This document shows, one piece after another, positions 16,541 through 24,911 of a stretch of DNA of 64,000 bases. Both the position numbers and the translations under genes were made by a program. Where the stretch lies: contig NZ_CP102512.1 in the NCBI RefSeq assembly GCF_024612015.1, positions 4,836,001 through 4,900,000 of the forward strand, given 5' to 3'. The notes under the pieces are model-generated. The model did not search any database. It saw nothing but the letters and a program-made list of their open reading frames with translations, and had not been told where the DNA came from. This DNA is from Streptomyces sp. CA-210063. Its GTDB lineage: Bacteria; Actinomycetota; Actinomycetes; Streptomycetales; Streptomycetaceae. The stretch's first letter is position 1, and each line of letters begins with the position of its first letter.

Positions 16541-18220
16541 TCAGTCGGCGTACCTCGGATGGACCAGCGTCGACGGTGGCAGGCCGTCCATACGGTCGTC
16601 GGGGTGGAGTCGCGCGGCCCCGGTGCCGAGGTCCGGCGGCGGGCGTCGGCCGGCGGCGGGCTGGGTCGCCAGGACGAAGCCCCAGTCGTGGGGGGTGCGG
16701 GAGGTGTGGGCCGTGCGGTCGGGGCCGGTGACGAAGCCGGCGACGCGGTAGGGCGTGGTGTGCAGGCCCGTGGCGCGGACGGTCGCGTCGACCGTCCAGA
16801 AGACGTGGCGGCGGGACGACACCGGGCCCGCGTGCACGACCATGCGGCCGTCGTGGGCCAGGACCTCGAGTGCCAGTCCGTAGAACTCCTGCGAGTAGAG
16901 CTTGGTGCTCGCCGTGATGCCGGGGTCGGGGAGGTCCGAGATCACGACGTCGTACGTCCCCGTCCGGCGGGCGTCGCGCAGCCAGGCGAAGGAGTCCTGC
17001 GTGAAGACGCGGACGCGGTCGTCGTCGTGGACGTGGCCGTTGAGGGAGGCGAGGGCCGGGTCCGTGCGCGCCAGCCGGACCACGCCCGGGTCGAGTTCGA
17101 CGATGTCGACCCGGCGTACGTCCGCGTGGCGGAGCACTTCGCGGGCGGCGAGGCCGTCGCCGCCGCCCAGGACGAGGACGCGGGTGTGGGGGCCGGCGCT
17201 CATGGCGGGGTGGACGAGGGCGTGGTGGTAGCGGTGTTCGTCGCGGCCGCTGATGCGCAGGCGGCCGTCGAGGAAGAGGGAGAGCGGGCGGCCGTCCGTG
17301 CCGCCGGTGAGGACGACCTCCTGGATGCCCGTCTGCGTGGCGACCCGTACGTCGTGGCCGTAGACCGCGCGCCGGGCGGCACGTTCGAAGTCGTCGACGT
17401 GTACGGCGGCGGTGGCGAGGAGGCCGAGGACGGCGAGGTTGGTGACCACCAGGAGCCAGCGGGCGCGGCGGCTGAGGTCGTGGCGGAACAGGCCCAGGAC
17501 GAGGGCGCCGCCGACGAGGGCGTTGACCGTGCCGGTGAGGAGGGCGCCGGTCAGCTGGCCGAGCCAGGGGAGGAGCAGGAAGGGGAAGGCCAGGCCGCCG
17601 ACCAGCGCGCCCACGTAGTCCGCCGCGAACAGGTCGGCGACCGCGCCGCCCGCGTCCTGGCGGCGGATGCGCTGGATCAGCTCCATAAGGAGCGGGACCT
17701 CGGCGCCGATGAGCAGGCCGATGGCGAGGGAGAAGGCGACGAGGAGGTGGCGCGAGCCGCTCGCCCACATGCCGCCCCAGTCGCCGGTCCAGGCGAACGC
17801 CGCGTACAGCGCGAGGGCGCTGCAGCCGCCGACCAGGGCGAGGGCGGCTTCGATCGCGCCGAAGCCGAGGGCCGCGCGGGGGCGGAGGCGTTTGGCGGCG
17901 AGGGAGCCGATGCCCATGGCGAAGACCATGACGGAGAGCACGACCGAGGCCTGGGTGACGGAGTCGCCGATCAAGTACGAGGCGAGCGCGACGAGTTCGA
18001 GTTCGTACACGAGTCCGCAGGCCGCGCAGACGAAGACGCCGGCGAGGACGAGGAAGCGGCCGACGCCGGGGCGGACCGGGAGCCATGCGTGGGGGCCGGC
18101 CGGGCCTCCATGACCGCCCTGGCCGCGCCAGGGAGGAGGGGCGCCAGGGGGTGCGGGGGCGTGCGGCTCGATCACGCCTGGCACGCTACCGTCAGGGTCA
18201 CGTTCCGCTGGGTCACCCAC
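16541..18220 (-). CDS. Membrane-bound spermidine synthase-like aminopropyltransferase
   Basis: A 559-residue fusion. After a Pro/Gly-rich N-terminus come about seven transmembrane helices (residues ~50-275), starting [31 protein letters not shown] spermidine synthase/SAM-methyltransferase-fold domain follows, with [24 protein letters not shown], the SAM-binding [25 protein letters not shown] and VVISDLPDP. The family often makes spermidine or related polyamines from decarboxylated SAM, but membrane members may act on other amines. No decarboxylase lies nearby. It is preceded by DUF2617 across a gap that holds a long inverted repeat. Confidence 0.9.
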   Translation of the reverse strand: MGDPAERDPDGSVPGVIEPHAPAPPGAPPPWRGQGGHGGPAGPHAWLPVRPGVGRFLVLAGVFVCAACGLVYELELVALASYLIGDSVTQASVVLSVMVFAMGIGSLAAKRLRPRAALGFGAIEAALALVGGCSALALYAAFAWTGDWGGMWASGSRHLLVAFSLAIGLLIGAEVPLLMELIQRIRRQDAGGAVADLFAADYVGALVGGLAFPFLLLPWLGQLTGALLTGTVNALVGGALVLGLFRHDLSRRARWLLVVTNLAVLGLLATAAVHVDDFERAARRAVYGHDVRVATQTGIQEVVLTGGTDGRPLSLFLDGRLRISGRDEHRYHHALVHPAMSAGPHTRVLVLGGGDGLAAREVLRHADVRRVDIVELDPGVVRLARTDPALASLNGHVHDDDRVRVFTQDSFAWLRDARRTGTYDVVISDLPDPGITASTKLYSQEFYGLALEVLAHDGRMVVHAGPVSSRRHVFWTVDATVRATGLHTTPYRVAGFVTGPDRTAHTSRTPHDWGFVLATQPAAGRRPPPDLGTGAARLHPDDRMDGLPPSTLVHPRYAD

Positions 18221-18302
18221 ACGGGTGGTCTGCGACGCTACACCGGGCGCCTAATAGCTCGGGAGTTCGGGTTGTTTCGCGGGTGCGGGTGGGTCGTGGT
18301 TG

Positions 18303-18424
18303 CTCGCGCAGTTCCCCGCGCCCCTGAAAAGCAGGGGCTGCGCCCCTGGCTTTTCGGCCCCGAGCGCCGTTGTCTTCCAGGCCCGCAGGGCCTGGTCTTT
18401 CAGGGGCGCGGGGAACTGCGCGAG
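18303..18424. repeat. 27-bp perfect inverted repeat enclosing 68 bp (REP-like element)
   Basis: The arms at 18303-18329 (starting ctcgcgcagttccccgcg) and 18398-18424 are exact reverse complements over 27 bp. The 68-bp core contains smaller dyads (cagggg/cccctg; aggcccgcagggcct). The arm sequence recurs in diverged head-to-tail copies at 11115-11222. It fits a palindromic intergenic repeat family and could also terminate transcription of DUF2617. Confidence 0.85.
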
Positions 18425-18503
18425 AAGCCCCACCGGACCCGCACCCGGCCACTCACCACAGCCACCCCACCCCTCGCCCCACCCACCACAGCGCACCCTT
18501 CGC

Positions 18504-19025
18504 TCACAGCGTCGCCGGCACCCGGACCCCCACTCTCGTTCTCGTGGCCACCAGTTGGCCGTCCTGCGGATACGCGTGCCACGTACGCCAGTGCACTTGG
18601 CCCTCGTATCGCTGCGCGAGCATCGCCGTGAAGGCGTGGGGGCTGCCGGGGAAGACGCCTGCGAGGCCGTGGGGATGGTCGGAGACGAGCGCCAGCAGCT
18701 CCTGGGCGCGGCCGGCGAAGGAACCCGGTGAGAGGACCTCGACCCGGGCCGCGAATTCGTACTCCCAGTCGTCCACGCGTTTGGCGACGCCGAGCGGGAG
18801 GGGCGTGCTGGACCCCGGGATGCATGCGACCGTCTCCGAACAGTGGCTGCCCCGCTCCTCCTCCAGGAGCACCTGATGGGACGCGCCGAGCAGTCTCAAC
18901 TGCAGCTTTGCGCCGGTGAGTTCGAGGTCGAGCATGGCGAGCGCGGGCAGCGGTTCGCGGCCCAGGGCCCAGGCGAGGTCGGCCGCGCGCGTGTCGGTGT
19001 AGGCGGTTTTCAGGGTCGTGAGCAT
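18504..19025 (-). CDS. DUF2617 family protein
   Basis: A 173-residue actinobacterial protein of unknown function with DUF2617 features: LTTLKTAYTDTRAADLAWALG, LDLELTGAKLQLRLLGASHQVLLE, ETVACIPGS, FPGSPHAFTAMLA and the end WRTWHAYPQDGQLVATRTRV. It has no signal peptide or helix typical of membranes. It shares strand and region with the spermidine synthase-like gene, as in related genomes from memory. The ATG at 19025 begins just downstream of a relatively AT-rich region. Confidence 0.88.
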   Translation of the reverse strand: MLTTLKTAYTDTRAADLAWALGREPLPALAMLDLELTGAKLQLRLLGASHQVLLEEERGSHCSETVACIPGSSTPLPLGVAKRVDDWEYEFAARVEVLSPGSFAGRAQELLALVSDHPHGLAGVFPGSPHAFTAMLAQRYEGQVHWRTWHAYPQDGQLVATRTRVGVRVPATL

Positions 19026-19480
19026 GGGTCGGCTCCGCAGAGACGCAAAGAGAGGAGGAGTGGGTCCGGCGCGCCCCGGTCGGCACCGGGGGATGTGGCC
19101 CGGTCAGCCAGGTCGGGCGAGGACGATGTCCCGGTCGGTCCGGTCGAGCCAGATCAGGCCTGCCGGGAGGGACGTCCCGGGGCTGCGTTGGCGATTTATA
19201 GGGAATCATGAACTGTGGCGCCACCACAGCGTTTTTACCCAACTTGACGTGCTTTCCATCCCCCCGAGGGCTGCCCAGCTCAACTGTTCAACCCGGCGTA
19301 CGCCCCGTCCGCCGAAGTGCTCCCCGCACGCCCACCGGACCGGGCGCGCGAATCCCGGGGAGCGCCCACCGGACAACCGAGCCCACCCGGCGTACTCAGG
19401 CGTACACAGGAGTCACACCCGTGCGCCGCCCACATGGGTCACCAGCCGTGGACATCCGGGCGTCTGCCCGGAGAAGGCGG

Positions 19481-19545
19481 CCGTACACACGGGCCGTACA
19501 CACGGGCCGTACACACGGGCCGTACACACGGGCCGTACACACGCG
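19481..19545. repeat. Five tandem copies of a 13-bp unit
   Basis: ccgtacacacggg occurs five times head-to-tail, the last copy diverged in two bases. It abuts the hairpin at 19544. There are no spacers, so it is not a CRISPR array. Confidence 0.95.
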
Positions 19546-19581
19546 AGCGCCTGCCGGGACGTTCGTCCCGGCAGGCGCTCG
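19544..19581 (-). terminator. Strong terminator hairpin after the Cys/Gly-rich gene
   Basis: Perfect 17-bp arms cgagcgcctgccgggac / gtcccggcaggcgctcg flank a 4-base loop, 26 bp beyond the stop of the gene at 19607-20002. Confidence 0.88.
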
Positions 19582-19606
19582 TGTCGTGAAGCTCAGCTGC
19601 CCCGTG

Positions 19607-20002
19607 TCAGCTGCCTCCACCGCATCCGCCCCCGCCTCCACCGCAGGAGGAACCGCCGCCGCAGGACGAGCCGCTGCTGCTGCCGCAGGACGAGCCGCCT
19701 CCCCCGGACGACGAACCCCGGTCGTCGTTCGACGAGGAGTCGGACGAGGAGTCGGACGAACCGCTGTCGCCGACGCCGACGCCGGCGGCGCCCACCACCC
19801 ACCAGCTGTTGTCGCTGTTGCTCGAGGCGTTGTTGGTGCTGCTGCCGCTGCCGTAGGCGCTGCCGCCGCGGCCGGACGACCGACGGCTTCGTGCCGCCGC
19901 CCGCGCCGCGTTCGCCCTGCTGCGGTTGACGGCGGCCACCACGCCCACCGTCACGAGAAAGACCACCGCCAGGATGATGCCGATCACCGCGATCGCGTTC
20001 AT
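19607..20002 (-). CDS. Small membrane-anchored protein with Ser-rich linker and Cys/Gly tail
   Basis: A 131-residue protein of unknown function. An N-terminal helix (AVIGIILAVVFLVTVGVVAAV) is followed by an Arg/Ala-rich stretch, a Ser/Asp/Asn-rich linker, and a tail of Cys separated by Gly/Ser runs ending CGGGGGGCGGGS. The orientation rule (positive charges after the helix) would leave the tail cytoplasmic; a signal-anchor orientation is also possible. The last ~20 residues are identical to those of the neighbour at 20272-20487, so the two are tandem paralogues. The tail might bind metal or be modified. The strong hairpin downstream marks the end of the unit. Confidence 0.8.
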   Translation of the reverse strand: MNAIAVIGIILAVVFLVTVGVVAAVNRSRANAARAAARSRRSSGRGGSAYGSGSSTNNASSNSDNSWWVVGAAGVGVGDSGSSDSSSDSSSNDDRGSSSGGGGSSCGSSSGSSCGGGSSCGGGGGGCGGGS

Positions 20003-20271
20003 GGCGTCACCCTCCCCTCTGTTTCCCGAGTCCCCCGAAGCGGCCCCCCGTGGGCGCCTCGCTCACTTGCGTGTGGCGGGGATGCCCCCGCTGTCTTTCG
20101 TTCAAAGCCGAGTTGAGCAAGTCCAGAGCTTCGCGTGCGAATCCAGACCTTTGTCGTGATCAGACCTTTGTCGTGATCAGAGCTTTGTCGTGCGATCCAG
20201 AGCTTCGTCGTGCGAGTCCGGTGCCGCGATGCGCTCTCGGCGTCTCGCGGTCCTCTCTCCGCGTCTCGCGG
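20003..20271. repeat. Intergenic region with ~19-bp direct repeats and a duplicated upstream segment
   Basis: About five imperfect copies of ccagacctttgtcgtgat (roughly 20123-20216) lie between the two paralogous mini-protein genes. The 32-bp segment at 20102-20133 recurs at 20568-20599 with two mismatches. In both cases it sits 80-100 bp upstream of a mini-protein start, so it may carry a duplicated promoter. Confidence 0.8.
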
Positions 20272-20487
20272 TCAGCTGCCGCCGCCGCAGCCGCCCCCTC
20301 CGCCGCCGCAGGAGGAACCGCCGCCACACGACGAGCTGCCCCCGCACGACGACCCGCCGCTCCCGCCGGACGACCCGCCGCCCGCCCACCAGCTGCCCGA
20401 GCGGCGCCGGCGCCGGCGGGAGCCGCCCAGCGTCGACAGCAGAGCGAACACCACGATCGCGCCCAAGAAGATGTAGAAGACCTCCAT
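20272..20487 (-). CDS. 71-residue membrane-anchored Cys/Gly-rich protein
   Basis: The start at 20487 gives MEVFYIFLGAIVVFALLSTLG, a single hydrophobic helix, followed by RRRRRRS, a Gly/Ser stretch and a Cys/Gly tail ending GGGGGGCGGGS. The tail matches that of the gene at 19607-20002. A basic cluster right after the helix suggests an in-to-out anchor with a cytoplasmic tail. The longer open frame upstream of 20487 has no domain and was rejected. A ribosome site (aggcaggtgg) precedes the ATG. The function is unknown. Confidence 0.78.
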   Translation of the reverse strand: MEVFYIFLGAIVVFALLSTLGGSRRRRRRSGSWWAGGGSSGGSGGSSCGGSSSCGGGSSCGGGGGGCGGGS

Positions 20488-20606
20488 CTCGGCCACCTGC
20501 CTTTCGTTCCCCTTGCAGACCCCCCGTGGGCCGTGCGTGACGTGGGGATGCCCTCCCGTCCGCTCACTCAAAGCCGAGTTGAGGAAGTCCAGAGGTTCGG
20601 CGCAGG

Positions 20607-21824
20607 ATGACGGCCATGACCTCCAGCGCAAGCCCCGCCCCCACCCCTCGCCCTCCGCTCAACCGGCGGCTCGCCGAGTTCGGGACGACGATCTTCGCCG
20701 AGATGTCGGCGCTCGCCCTGAGCACCGGGTCGATCAACCTGGGCCAGGGTTTCCCGGACACCGACGGCCCCGAGGAGATCCGCGAGGCCGCCGTACGGGC
20801 GCTGCGCGACGGGCGCGGCAACCAGTACCCGCCGGGGCCGGGCGTCCCCGAGCTGCGCACCGCGATCGCCGCGCATCAGGAGAAGCGGTACGGGCTGACG
20901 TACGACCCGGACACGGAGGTGCTGGTCACGGCGGGCGCCACGGAGGCCATCGCGGCCGCCTTGCTGGGGCTGCTCGAACCCGGCGACGAGGTGGTCGCCC
21001 TGGAGCCGTACTACGACTCGTACGCGGCCTGCATCGCGATGGCGGGCGGGACGCGCGTACCGGTGACGCTGCGCCCGCACTCCGACGGGCACGCGAGCTT
21101 CCGGCTGGACCTCGACGAGCTGCGGGACGCCGTCACCGACCGGACGCGGCTGCTGCTGATCAACACCCCGCACAACCCGACCGGCACGGTCCTCACCCGT
21201 GCGGAGCTGACGGCGATCGCCGAGCTGGCCGTCGAGCGGGACCTGCTGGTGGTGACGGACGAGGTGTACGAGCACCTCGTCTTCGACGACGCCGAGCACA
21301 TTCCCCTGGCGACCTTCCCCGGGATGCGGGAGCGGACGGTCACCGTCGGTTCTGCGGGCAAGACGTTCTCCTTCACGGGGTGGAAGGTGGGCTGGGCGAC
21401 GGCCCCGCCCGCGCTCGTCTCGGCCGTGCGCTCGGCGAAGCAGTACCTGACGTACGTGGCGTCCGGGCCGTTCCAGTACGCCGTCGCCGAGGCGCTCGCG
21501 CTGCCGGACAGCTACTTCGAGGCGTTCCGCGCGGACCTGCTGGCCAAGCGGGACCTGCTGGCTACGGGGCTGGCGGACGCCGGGTTCGAGGTGTTCCGGA
21601 CGGCGGGTACGTACTTCATCACCACCGACATCCGGCCTCTCGGCGAGAGGGACGGCTTCGCCTTCTGCCGCGCGCTGCCCGAGCGGGCCGGTGTCGTCGC
21701 CATCCCGAACGCCGTGTTCTACGACCACCGCGAGGCCGGAGCGCCCTTCGTACGGTTCGCGTTCTGCAAGCGTACCGACGTCCTCACCGAGGCCGCCAAC
21801 CGCCTGCGACGCCTGACGTCCTGA
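20607..21824 (+). CDS. Class I/II aminotransferase (aspartate/DapC-like)
   Basis: A 405-residue fold-type I PLP enzyme. It has INLGQGFPDTDGP, the GATEAI loop, the NTPHNPTG motif, DEVYEHLVFD, the PLP-lysine motif SAGKTFSFTGWKVGWA and a C-terminal VRFAFCK arginine. It resembles kynurenine/methionine/succinyldiaminopimelate aminotransferases; the amino donor is not deducible. Its 3' end is special: 51 bp ending at codon FAFCKRT recurs at 29307-29357 with one mismatch, followed there by a diverged but homologous tail. The gene is intact here, so the tail after 21775 was probably supplied by the inserted island. An alternative start is the ATG at 20616. Confidence 0.93.
   Translation: MTAMTSSASPAPTPRPPLNRRLAEFGTTIFAEMSALALSTGSINLGQGFPDTDGPEEIREAAVRALRDGRGNQYPPGPGVPELRTAIAAHQEKRYGLTYDPDTEVLVTAGATEAIAAALLGLLEPGDEVVALEPYYDSYAACIAMAGGTRVPVTLRPHSDGHASFRLDLDELRDAVTDRTRLLLINTPHNPTGTVLTRAELTAIAELAVERDLLVVTDEVYEHLVFDDAEHIPLATFPGMRERTVTVGSAGKTFSFTGWKVGWATAPPALVSAVRSAKQYLTYVASGPFQYAVAEALALPDSYFEAFRADLLAKRDLLATGLADAGFEVFRTAGTYFITTDIRPLGERDGFAFCRALPERAGVVAIPNAVFYDHREAGAPFVRFAFCKRTDVLTEAANRLRRLTS
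21725..21775. repeat. Left attachment-site copy (attL-like, 51 bp)
   Basis: This 51-bp segment within the aminotransferase 3' end is repeated at 29307-29357 with a single A/C difference. Together the copies bound a 7.6-kb segment that is out of place in an otherwise conserved neighbourhood. Confidence 0.8.
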
Positions 21825-21950
21825 ACCCCGGCTCACTCTTGGAGGGCCCCTCCACCGCGAGGGAAACCCGTGTCGCCGGGCCGGGCGAAGCTCCGTGTCA
21901 ACAGTGATCCACTACTGCGTTGAGCGGGGCGGGCGAACCTTTCTCGCCGA

Positions 21951-22553
21951 TCACTCGGCCTTGGGCGACCTCAACCAGGTCTCGAAGTCGCTCAGGACCT
22001 CGCCCATGGCGCCGAGGGACATGGGCGACGACTCGTACTGCGCCGAGAGGTTGACCTCGTAGAGCTTGTAGGCGGGTTCGGTCGCGCGCGCCGCCGCACA
22101 TGCGGCGGCCAGCATTCGGACCGCACGCTCCCGGTCGCCGGCTTCCACCGCCTCCACGAGGTCGGGCCACAGCGGGTCGCCGATGTGGTCGACGAGCTCC
22201 TCGACATGGGCTGCCGCCCGTCGGGCACGGTCCTTGATCGCCTCCCGTTCGGCCTCGGCGCGGTGGTCGGCCCGGTGGGAGTCCCGTTCGTCGGAGTCCG
22301 CCCAGGCATGGTCGCCCCAGATCTCCTCCCAGCGCCGGTCCGCCCGGGCCAGGTCTGCCTTGAAGTCCCGGTCCAGGTCCTCCTGTGTGAGGCGAGGATG
22401 CTCCCCGGCGTCGCCGTTCTCGAACGCTGACAACGGCAGAGTGAGGTCGGGCACGGGTTCGTCGTCGCGCAGCGCGGTGAGCAGCAGTACGGCGTCGATC
22501 GCGGGAAGGACCTCCTCCACGTCCACCAGCCCGCGCAACACGCTCGGGCGCAC
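21951..22553 (-). CDS. Hypothetical island protein, possibly 5' frameshifted
   Basis: A 200-residue soluble, acidic, mostly helical protein that I do not recognise. It contains a charged segment (RADRRWEEIWGDHAW, then ERDSHRADHRAEAERE) and ends YESSPMSLGAMGEVLSDFETWLRSPKAE. The start at 22553 is a GTG without a good ribosome site. In another frame, an ATG at 22584 reads MSEDLALDGVSA up to this point, so a one-base frameshift near 22550 may have split a longer N-terminus. It lies 41 bp after the XRE regulator stop and may be cotranscribed with it. Confidence 0.6.
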   Translation of the reverse strand: MRPSVLRGLVDVEEVLPAIDAVLLLTALRDDEPVPDLTLPLSAFENGDAGEHPRLTQEDLDRDFKADLARADRRWEEIWGDHAWADSDERDSHRADHRAEAEREAIKDRARRAAAHVEELVDHIGDPLWPDLVEAVEAGDRERAVRMLAAACAAARATEPAYKLYEVNLSAQYESSPMSLGAMGEVLSDFETWLRSPKAE

Positions 22554-22594
22554 TCACACCGTCGAGCGCAAGATCCTCGGACATGGGCTTGGCG

Positions 22595-23446
22595 TCAAGG
22601 TGAGTGCAACGCTCGTCGTGCGGCGCTGATGAGGTTGTGCGCTTCAGCGCCGTACACGGCGGACTCCCGGAGTGTCTTCCAGGTGCGGAGATAGGTGTCC
22701 ACGCTGGCCTCGTCGTCGATCCACAACTCCGCGTGCCAGTTCTCGACGATCACTTGGCGGTCGTCGTAGATCCAGAAGGCGGTGGCTGGGGGAATCTTGA
22801 GCGAGGCAGACAGTGGGATGATCCCCAGCTCTACGGTGTCCAGTCCGACGGCTCCTGCGAGTCGGTCAAGCTGGGCCGCGAGCACCGAAGGCGGGCAGAC
22901 CAAGGCATGCAGGGCGGCTTCCCACATGATGAGGTGGAAACGCTTCGATGAGTCGTACAGCGTCTCTTGCCGCTTCATGCGGGACCGGACTGCCTCCTCG
23001 GTGTCGCGTGGCGATCCCTGCAGCTCCGAGTACCTCGTGAAGATCGACCGGGCGTAGTCCGGCGTCTGGAGAATACCGAAGATCATGGCGGGCTCCCAGC
23101 CACGGAACACGGAGGCGTCGGCATGAGCGCTCAGGTGTGTGTCCTGGACTGGCTTGTGCCCGGCCGCCAGTTGTCGCCGCCAGGAACGGATATGGGACTC
23201 GAAGCCCCGGAGGCGGGCCAGCAACTCGTCGTACACCTCGGACTGGCCGGTTGCCTCCGCCCATTTGCGTAGGTCCTCGGGTGTCGGAGTCTGCCTGCCG
23301 TTCTCCAGCCTGCTGACCTTGGACTTGTTCCACCCGTACAGCGTGGCGAGTTCCGTGCCGGTGAGCCGACGTCCAGGGGCGGAGAGCCGGAGTTCGCGTA
23401 GGCGCGCCCCGAGGGCTTCTCGTGCCTGCTGATAGTCCGTGCTCAC
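22595..23446 (-). CDS. XRE-family regulator with DUF5753 domain
   Basis: A 283-residue DNA-binding protein. The N-terminal HTH (LRELRLSAPGRRLTGTELATLYGWNKSKVSRLENGRQTPTPEDL) is the Cro/CI type. The C-terminal DUF5753 domain begins around FESHIRSWRR and contains PAMIFGILQTPDYAR. This architecture is very common in streptomycetes, usually next to DUF397 or DUF6879 genes. It lies 16 bp downstream of the DUF6879 gene and likely forms one unit with it. The phased repeats at 24307-24354 are its best candidate operator. Confidence 0.92.
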   Translation of the reverse strand: MSTDYQQAREALGARLRELRLSAPGRRLTGTELATLYGWNKSKVSRLENGRQTPTPEDLRKWAEATGQSEVYDELLARLRGFESHIRSWRRQLAAGHKPVQDTHLSAHADASVFRGWEPAMIFGILQTPDYARSIFTRYSELQGSPRDTEEAVRSRMKRQETLYDSSKRFHLIMWEAALHALVCPPSVLAAQLDRLAGAVGLDTVELGIIPLSASLKIPPATAFWIYDDRQVIVENWHAELWIDDEASVDTYLRTWKTLRESAVYGAEAHNLISAARRALHSP

Positions 23447-23462
23447 CGGTACGCACCTGCTC

Positions 23463-24221
23463 TCAGTCCTTCTTCGCGGTCAGCTGCGCCGCGAACTGTT
23501 CGTACGGGACGGCGTGATGCATCGCCGCGTCCCGTGCCATGGCGTACCGCAGGACCGCCGCAGGCTCCGTGATCAGTTCGACGTTGACCAAGTGGTCGGC
23601 GTCGTCGAAATTGAGCAGCGCGACCAGCCGGGAGTCGAAGATCCAGAAGTCTTCGTCGGGCAGGCCGAGCCGGTGGGCGTCCACACGCCGGAGATTGCGG
23701 ATCTTCTCTCCGACACCACTGTTGCGGCGTGCGTTGTCGAGAAGATAGAGCTGGCCGGCCGTCGGCGGATCGTCGACCGTGCGGACCCGTTCGAACCTCT
23801 TACCGAGCCCGGTCTGCTCGCGGCGCTCGGCACACCACTCGGCGTCGACGCCCTCCCAGTTGACGGGCTCGCCACGGTTGAACTGCGCATACGTGTCCGT
23901 GAGCTCGTCGGACGCGTACCGGCGGCGGCTCTCCAGACGCCACGCCGTGTGCTCGAACTGCGTGAAGAGTCGGTCGAACTCGTCCAGCCCGATGATGTTC
24001 GGCACGCGTGTGAACTCCTTGGGTGCGAAGTCGACGAGCACTTCCCGTGGCACCACGATGGGCACCTCCCCCTCGCTCAGGTGCCTGAGCTGGGCGACAT
24101 CGTGCGGGTCGGTGAGGGCCGGGCCGTGCACGATGACCTCGCCCGTGTCGAGGTCTTCGTGAATGGACGGGCACCCGTTGACGCCGCTGCCCGTGCCGTT
24201 GAAACGCAGTCGTCGGGCCAT
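23463..24221 (-). CDS. DUF6879 family protein
   Basis: A 252-residue protein. The first ~70 residues (RLRFNGTGSGVNGCPSIHED, then VPIVVPREVLVDFAP) form a small conserved module seen as an N-terminal unit near XRE regulators. The rest matches DUF6879: FEHTAWRLESRRRYASDE, a middle acidic stretch, and WIFDSRLVALLNFD near the C-terminus. Its biochemical role is unknown. The ATG at 24221 has the strong ribosome site aggagaagga; the upstream extension to 24341 was rejected. It is the first gene of the leftward unit with the XRE regulator. Confidence 0.85.
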   Translation of the reverse strand: MARRLRFNGTGSGVNGCPSIHEDLDTGEVIVHGPALTDPHDVAQLRHLSEGEVPIVVPREVLVDFAPKEFTRVPNIIGLDEFDRLFTQFEHTAWRLESRRRYASDELTDTYAQFNRGEPVNWEGVDAEWCAERREQTGLGKRFERVRTVDDPPTAGQLYLLDNARRNSGVGEKIRNLRRVDAHRLGLPDEDFWIFDSRLVALLNFDDADHLVNVELITEPAAVLRYAMARDAAMHHAVPYEQFAAQLTAKKD

Positions 24222-24306
24222 GATCACGTCCTTCTCCTGGGGGACTGACCTCCCAAGCCTCCCTGAGGTCAGGCTCTTCCGGTGGGGGTTCCGTCGACCC
24301 ATATCA

Positions 24307-24354
24307 GCAACGTTGCGCAACTTCGCCATACAGTCAAGCAACTTCGCGCAACTT
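24307..24354. promoter_or_regulatory. Phased GCAACTT operator-like repeats in the divergent promoter
   Basis: GCAACGTTGC at 24307-24316 is a perfect palindrome. GCAACTT then occurs at 24317, 24338 and 24348. The four GCAAC boxes start 10, 21 and 10 bp apart, i.e. on one face of the helix. The segment lies in a locally AT-rich gap between divergent units starting at 24221 and 24395. It probably binds the XRE regulator encoded in the island; this is inference. Confidence 0.65.
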
Positions 24355-24394
24355 CCATCGCGGCCATCAACTCCACCTCTCTAGCGTCCTGTTC

Positions 24395-24598
24395 ATGGCT
24401 ACGACGGAACTGCGGGACGTCGACCCGCACGCGGCAATGGAGTCATTGAGGGCGGCGCTCGCCGAGGCCGGGATCGTCTTCCCCTCCCTCGGCGTCGACC
24501 TCGCGAACCCCGACCTGAAACTCGTCGAGCTGGGGCGCGTCCGCGCCGACGTCGCTGAACGACTGACGGAAACACTTCGGCGAGGGGGCCGTGAGTAA
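24395..24598 (+). CDS. 67-residue island protein
   Basis: A small acidic, helical protein starting MATTELRDVDPHAAMESLRAALAEAGIVFPSLGVDL and ending RRGGRE. I recognise the type as one often found next to XRE/DUF6879 clusters, without a known function. Its stop overlaps the next ATG (taatg), so the two are coupled. It is the first gene of the rightward unit driven from the divergent promoter. GC content and third-position bias are those of real coding sequence. Confidence 0.75.
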   Translation: MATTELRDVDPHAAMESLRAALAEAGIVFPSLGVDLANPDLKLVELGRVRADVAERLTETLRRGGRE

Positions 24599-24813
24599 TG
24601 GCGACGCGGGAAGGGAACGGCGCCCTGGTCATCGACATGAAGACGGACAAGATCGGCTACGTGATGGGGCGAGCCGGCCCCCACGTCCAGCTCAGACCCC
24701 CCGGCGGCGGGCGTGAGTGGGACGCGGACCCCGATGCCATCCGGCAGGCCACGGATACCGAAGTACTGCGCGCCCGTGTGACCGAGATGAACCGGGCGGA
24801 GCGCCTCGGATGA
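24598..24813 (+). CDS. 71-residue island protein, LRPPGGGxEW type
   Basis: A small protein with GALVIDMKTDKIGYVMGR and the conserved-looking QLRPPGGGREWDADPDAIR. The first half suggests a compact beta barrel, the second a helix. Similar small proteins accompany XRE/DUF6879 and some RiPP-like clusters in streptomycetes, from memory. No function is known. It overlaps the preceding stop, and the next start follows in the same direction. Confidence 0.75.
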   Translation: MATREGNGALVIDMKTDKIGYVMGRAGPHVQLRPPGGGREWDADPDAIRQATDTEVLRARVTEMNRAERLG

Positions 24814-24911
24814 CCGCGCCCGTCTCCAATACCCACTCCTCCGAAGGACCACGAACCTCCGCTGGGGCGAGTTACCAGCACGGCACGCCACCTCCGAGAA
24901 AGGGAACGTTC

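Larger units (their letters stand above)
19026..19606. other. 581-bp intergenic region: promoter, tandem repeat, terminator
   Basis: No gene is supported here. Near the DUF2617 side, the minus strand reads ccctataaatcg (about 19194-19205), a plausible -10 box in an unusually AT-rich patch. ctgtgg-cgcca-ccacag followed by gttttt (about 19213-19236) is a small hairpin. Further right are the 13-bp tandem repeats at 19481-19545 and the strong hairpin at 19544-19581. Confidence 0.65.

Noticed and set aside
15518..18631. 1037-codon plus-strand open frame
   Set aside because: Antisense to the SRPBCC and spermidine synthase-like genes; composition is Gly/Arg/Ala-rich with no domain, a typical high-GC shadow.
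19481..19545. CRISPR array
   Set aside because: The repeats are directly adjacent with no spacers and only 13 bp long.
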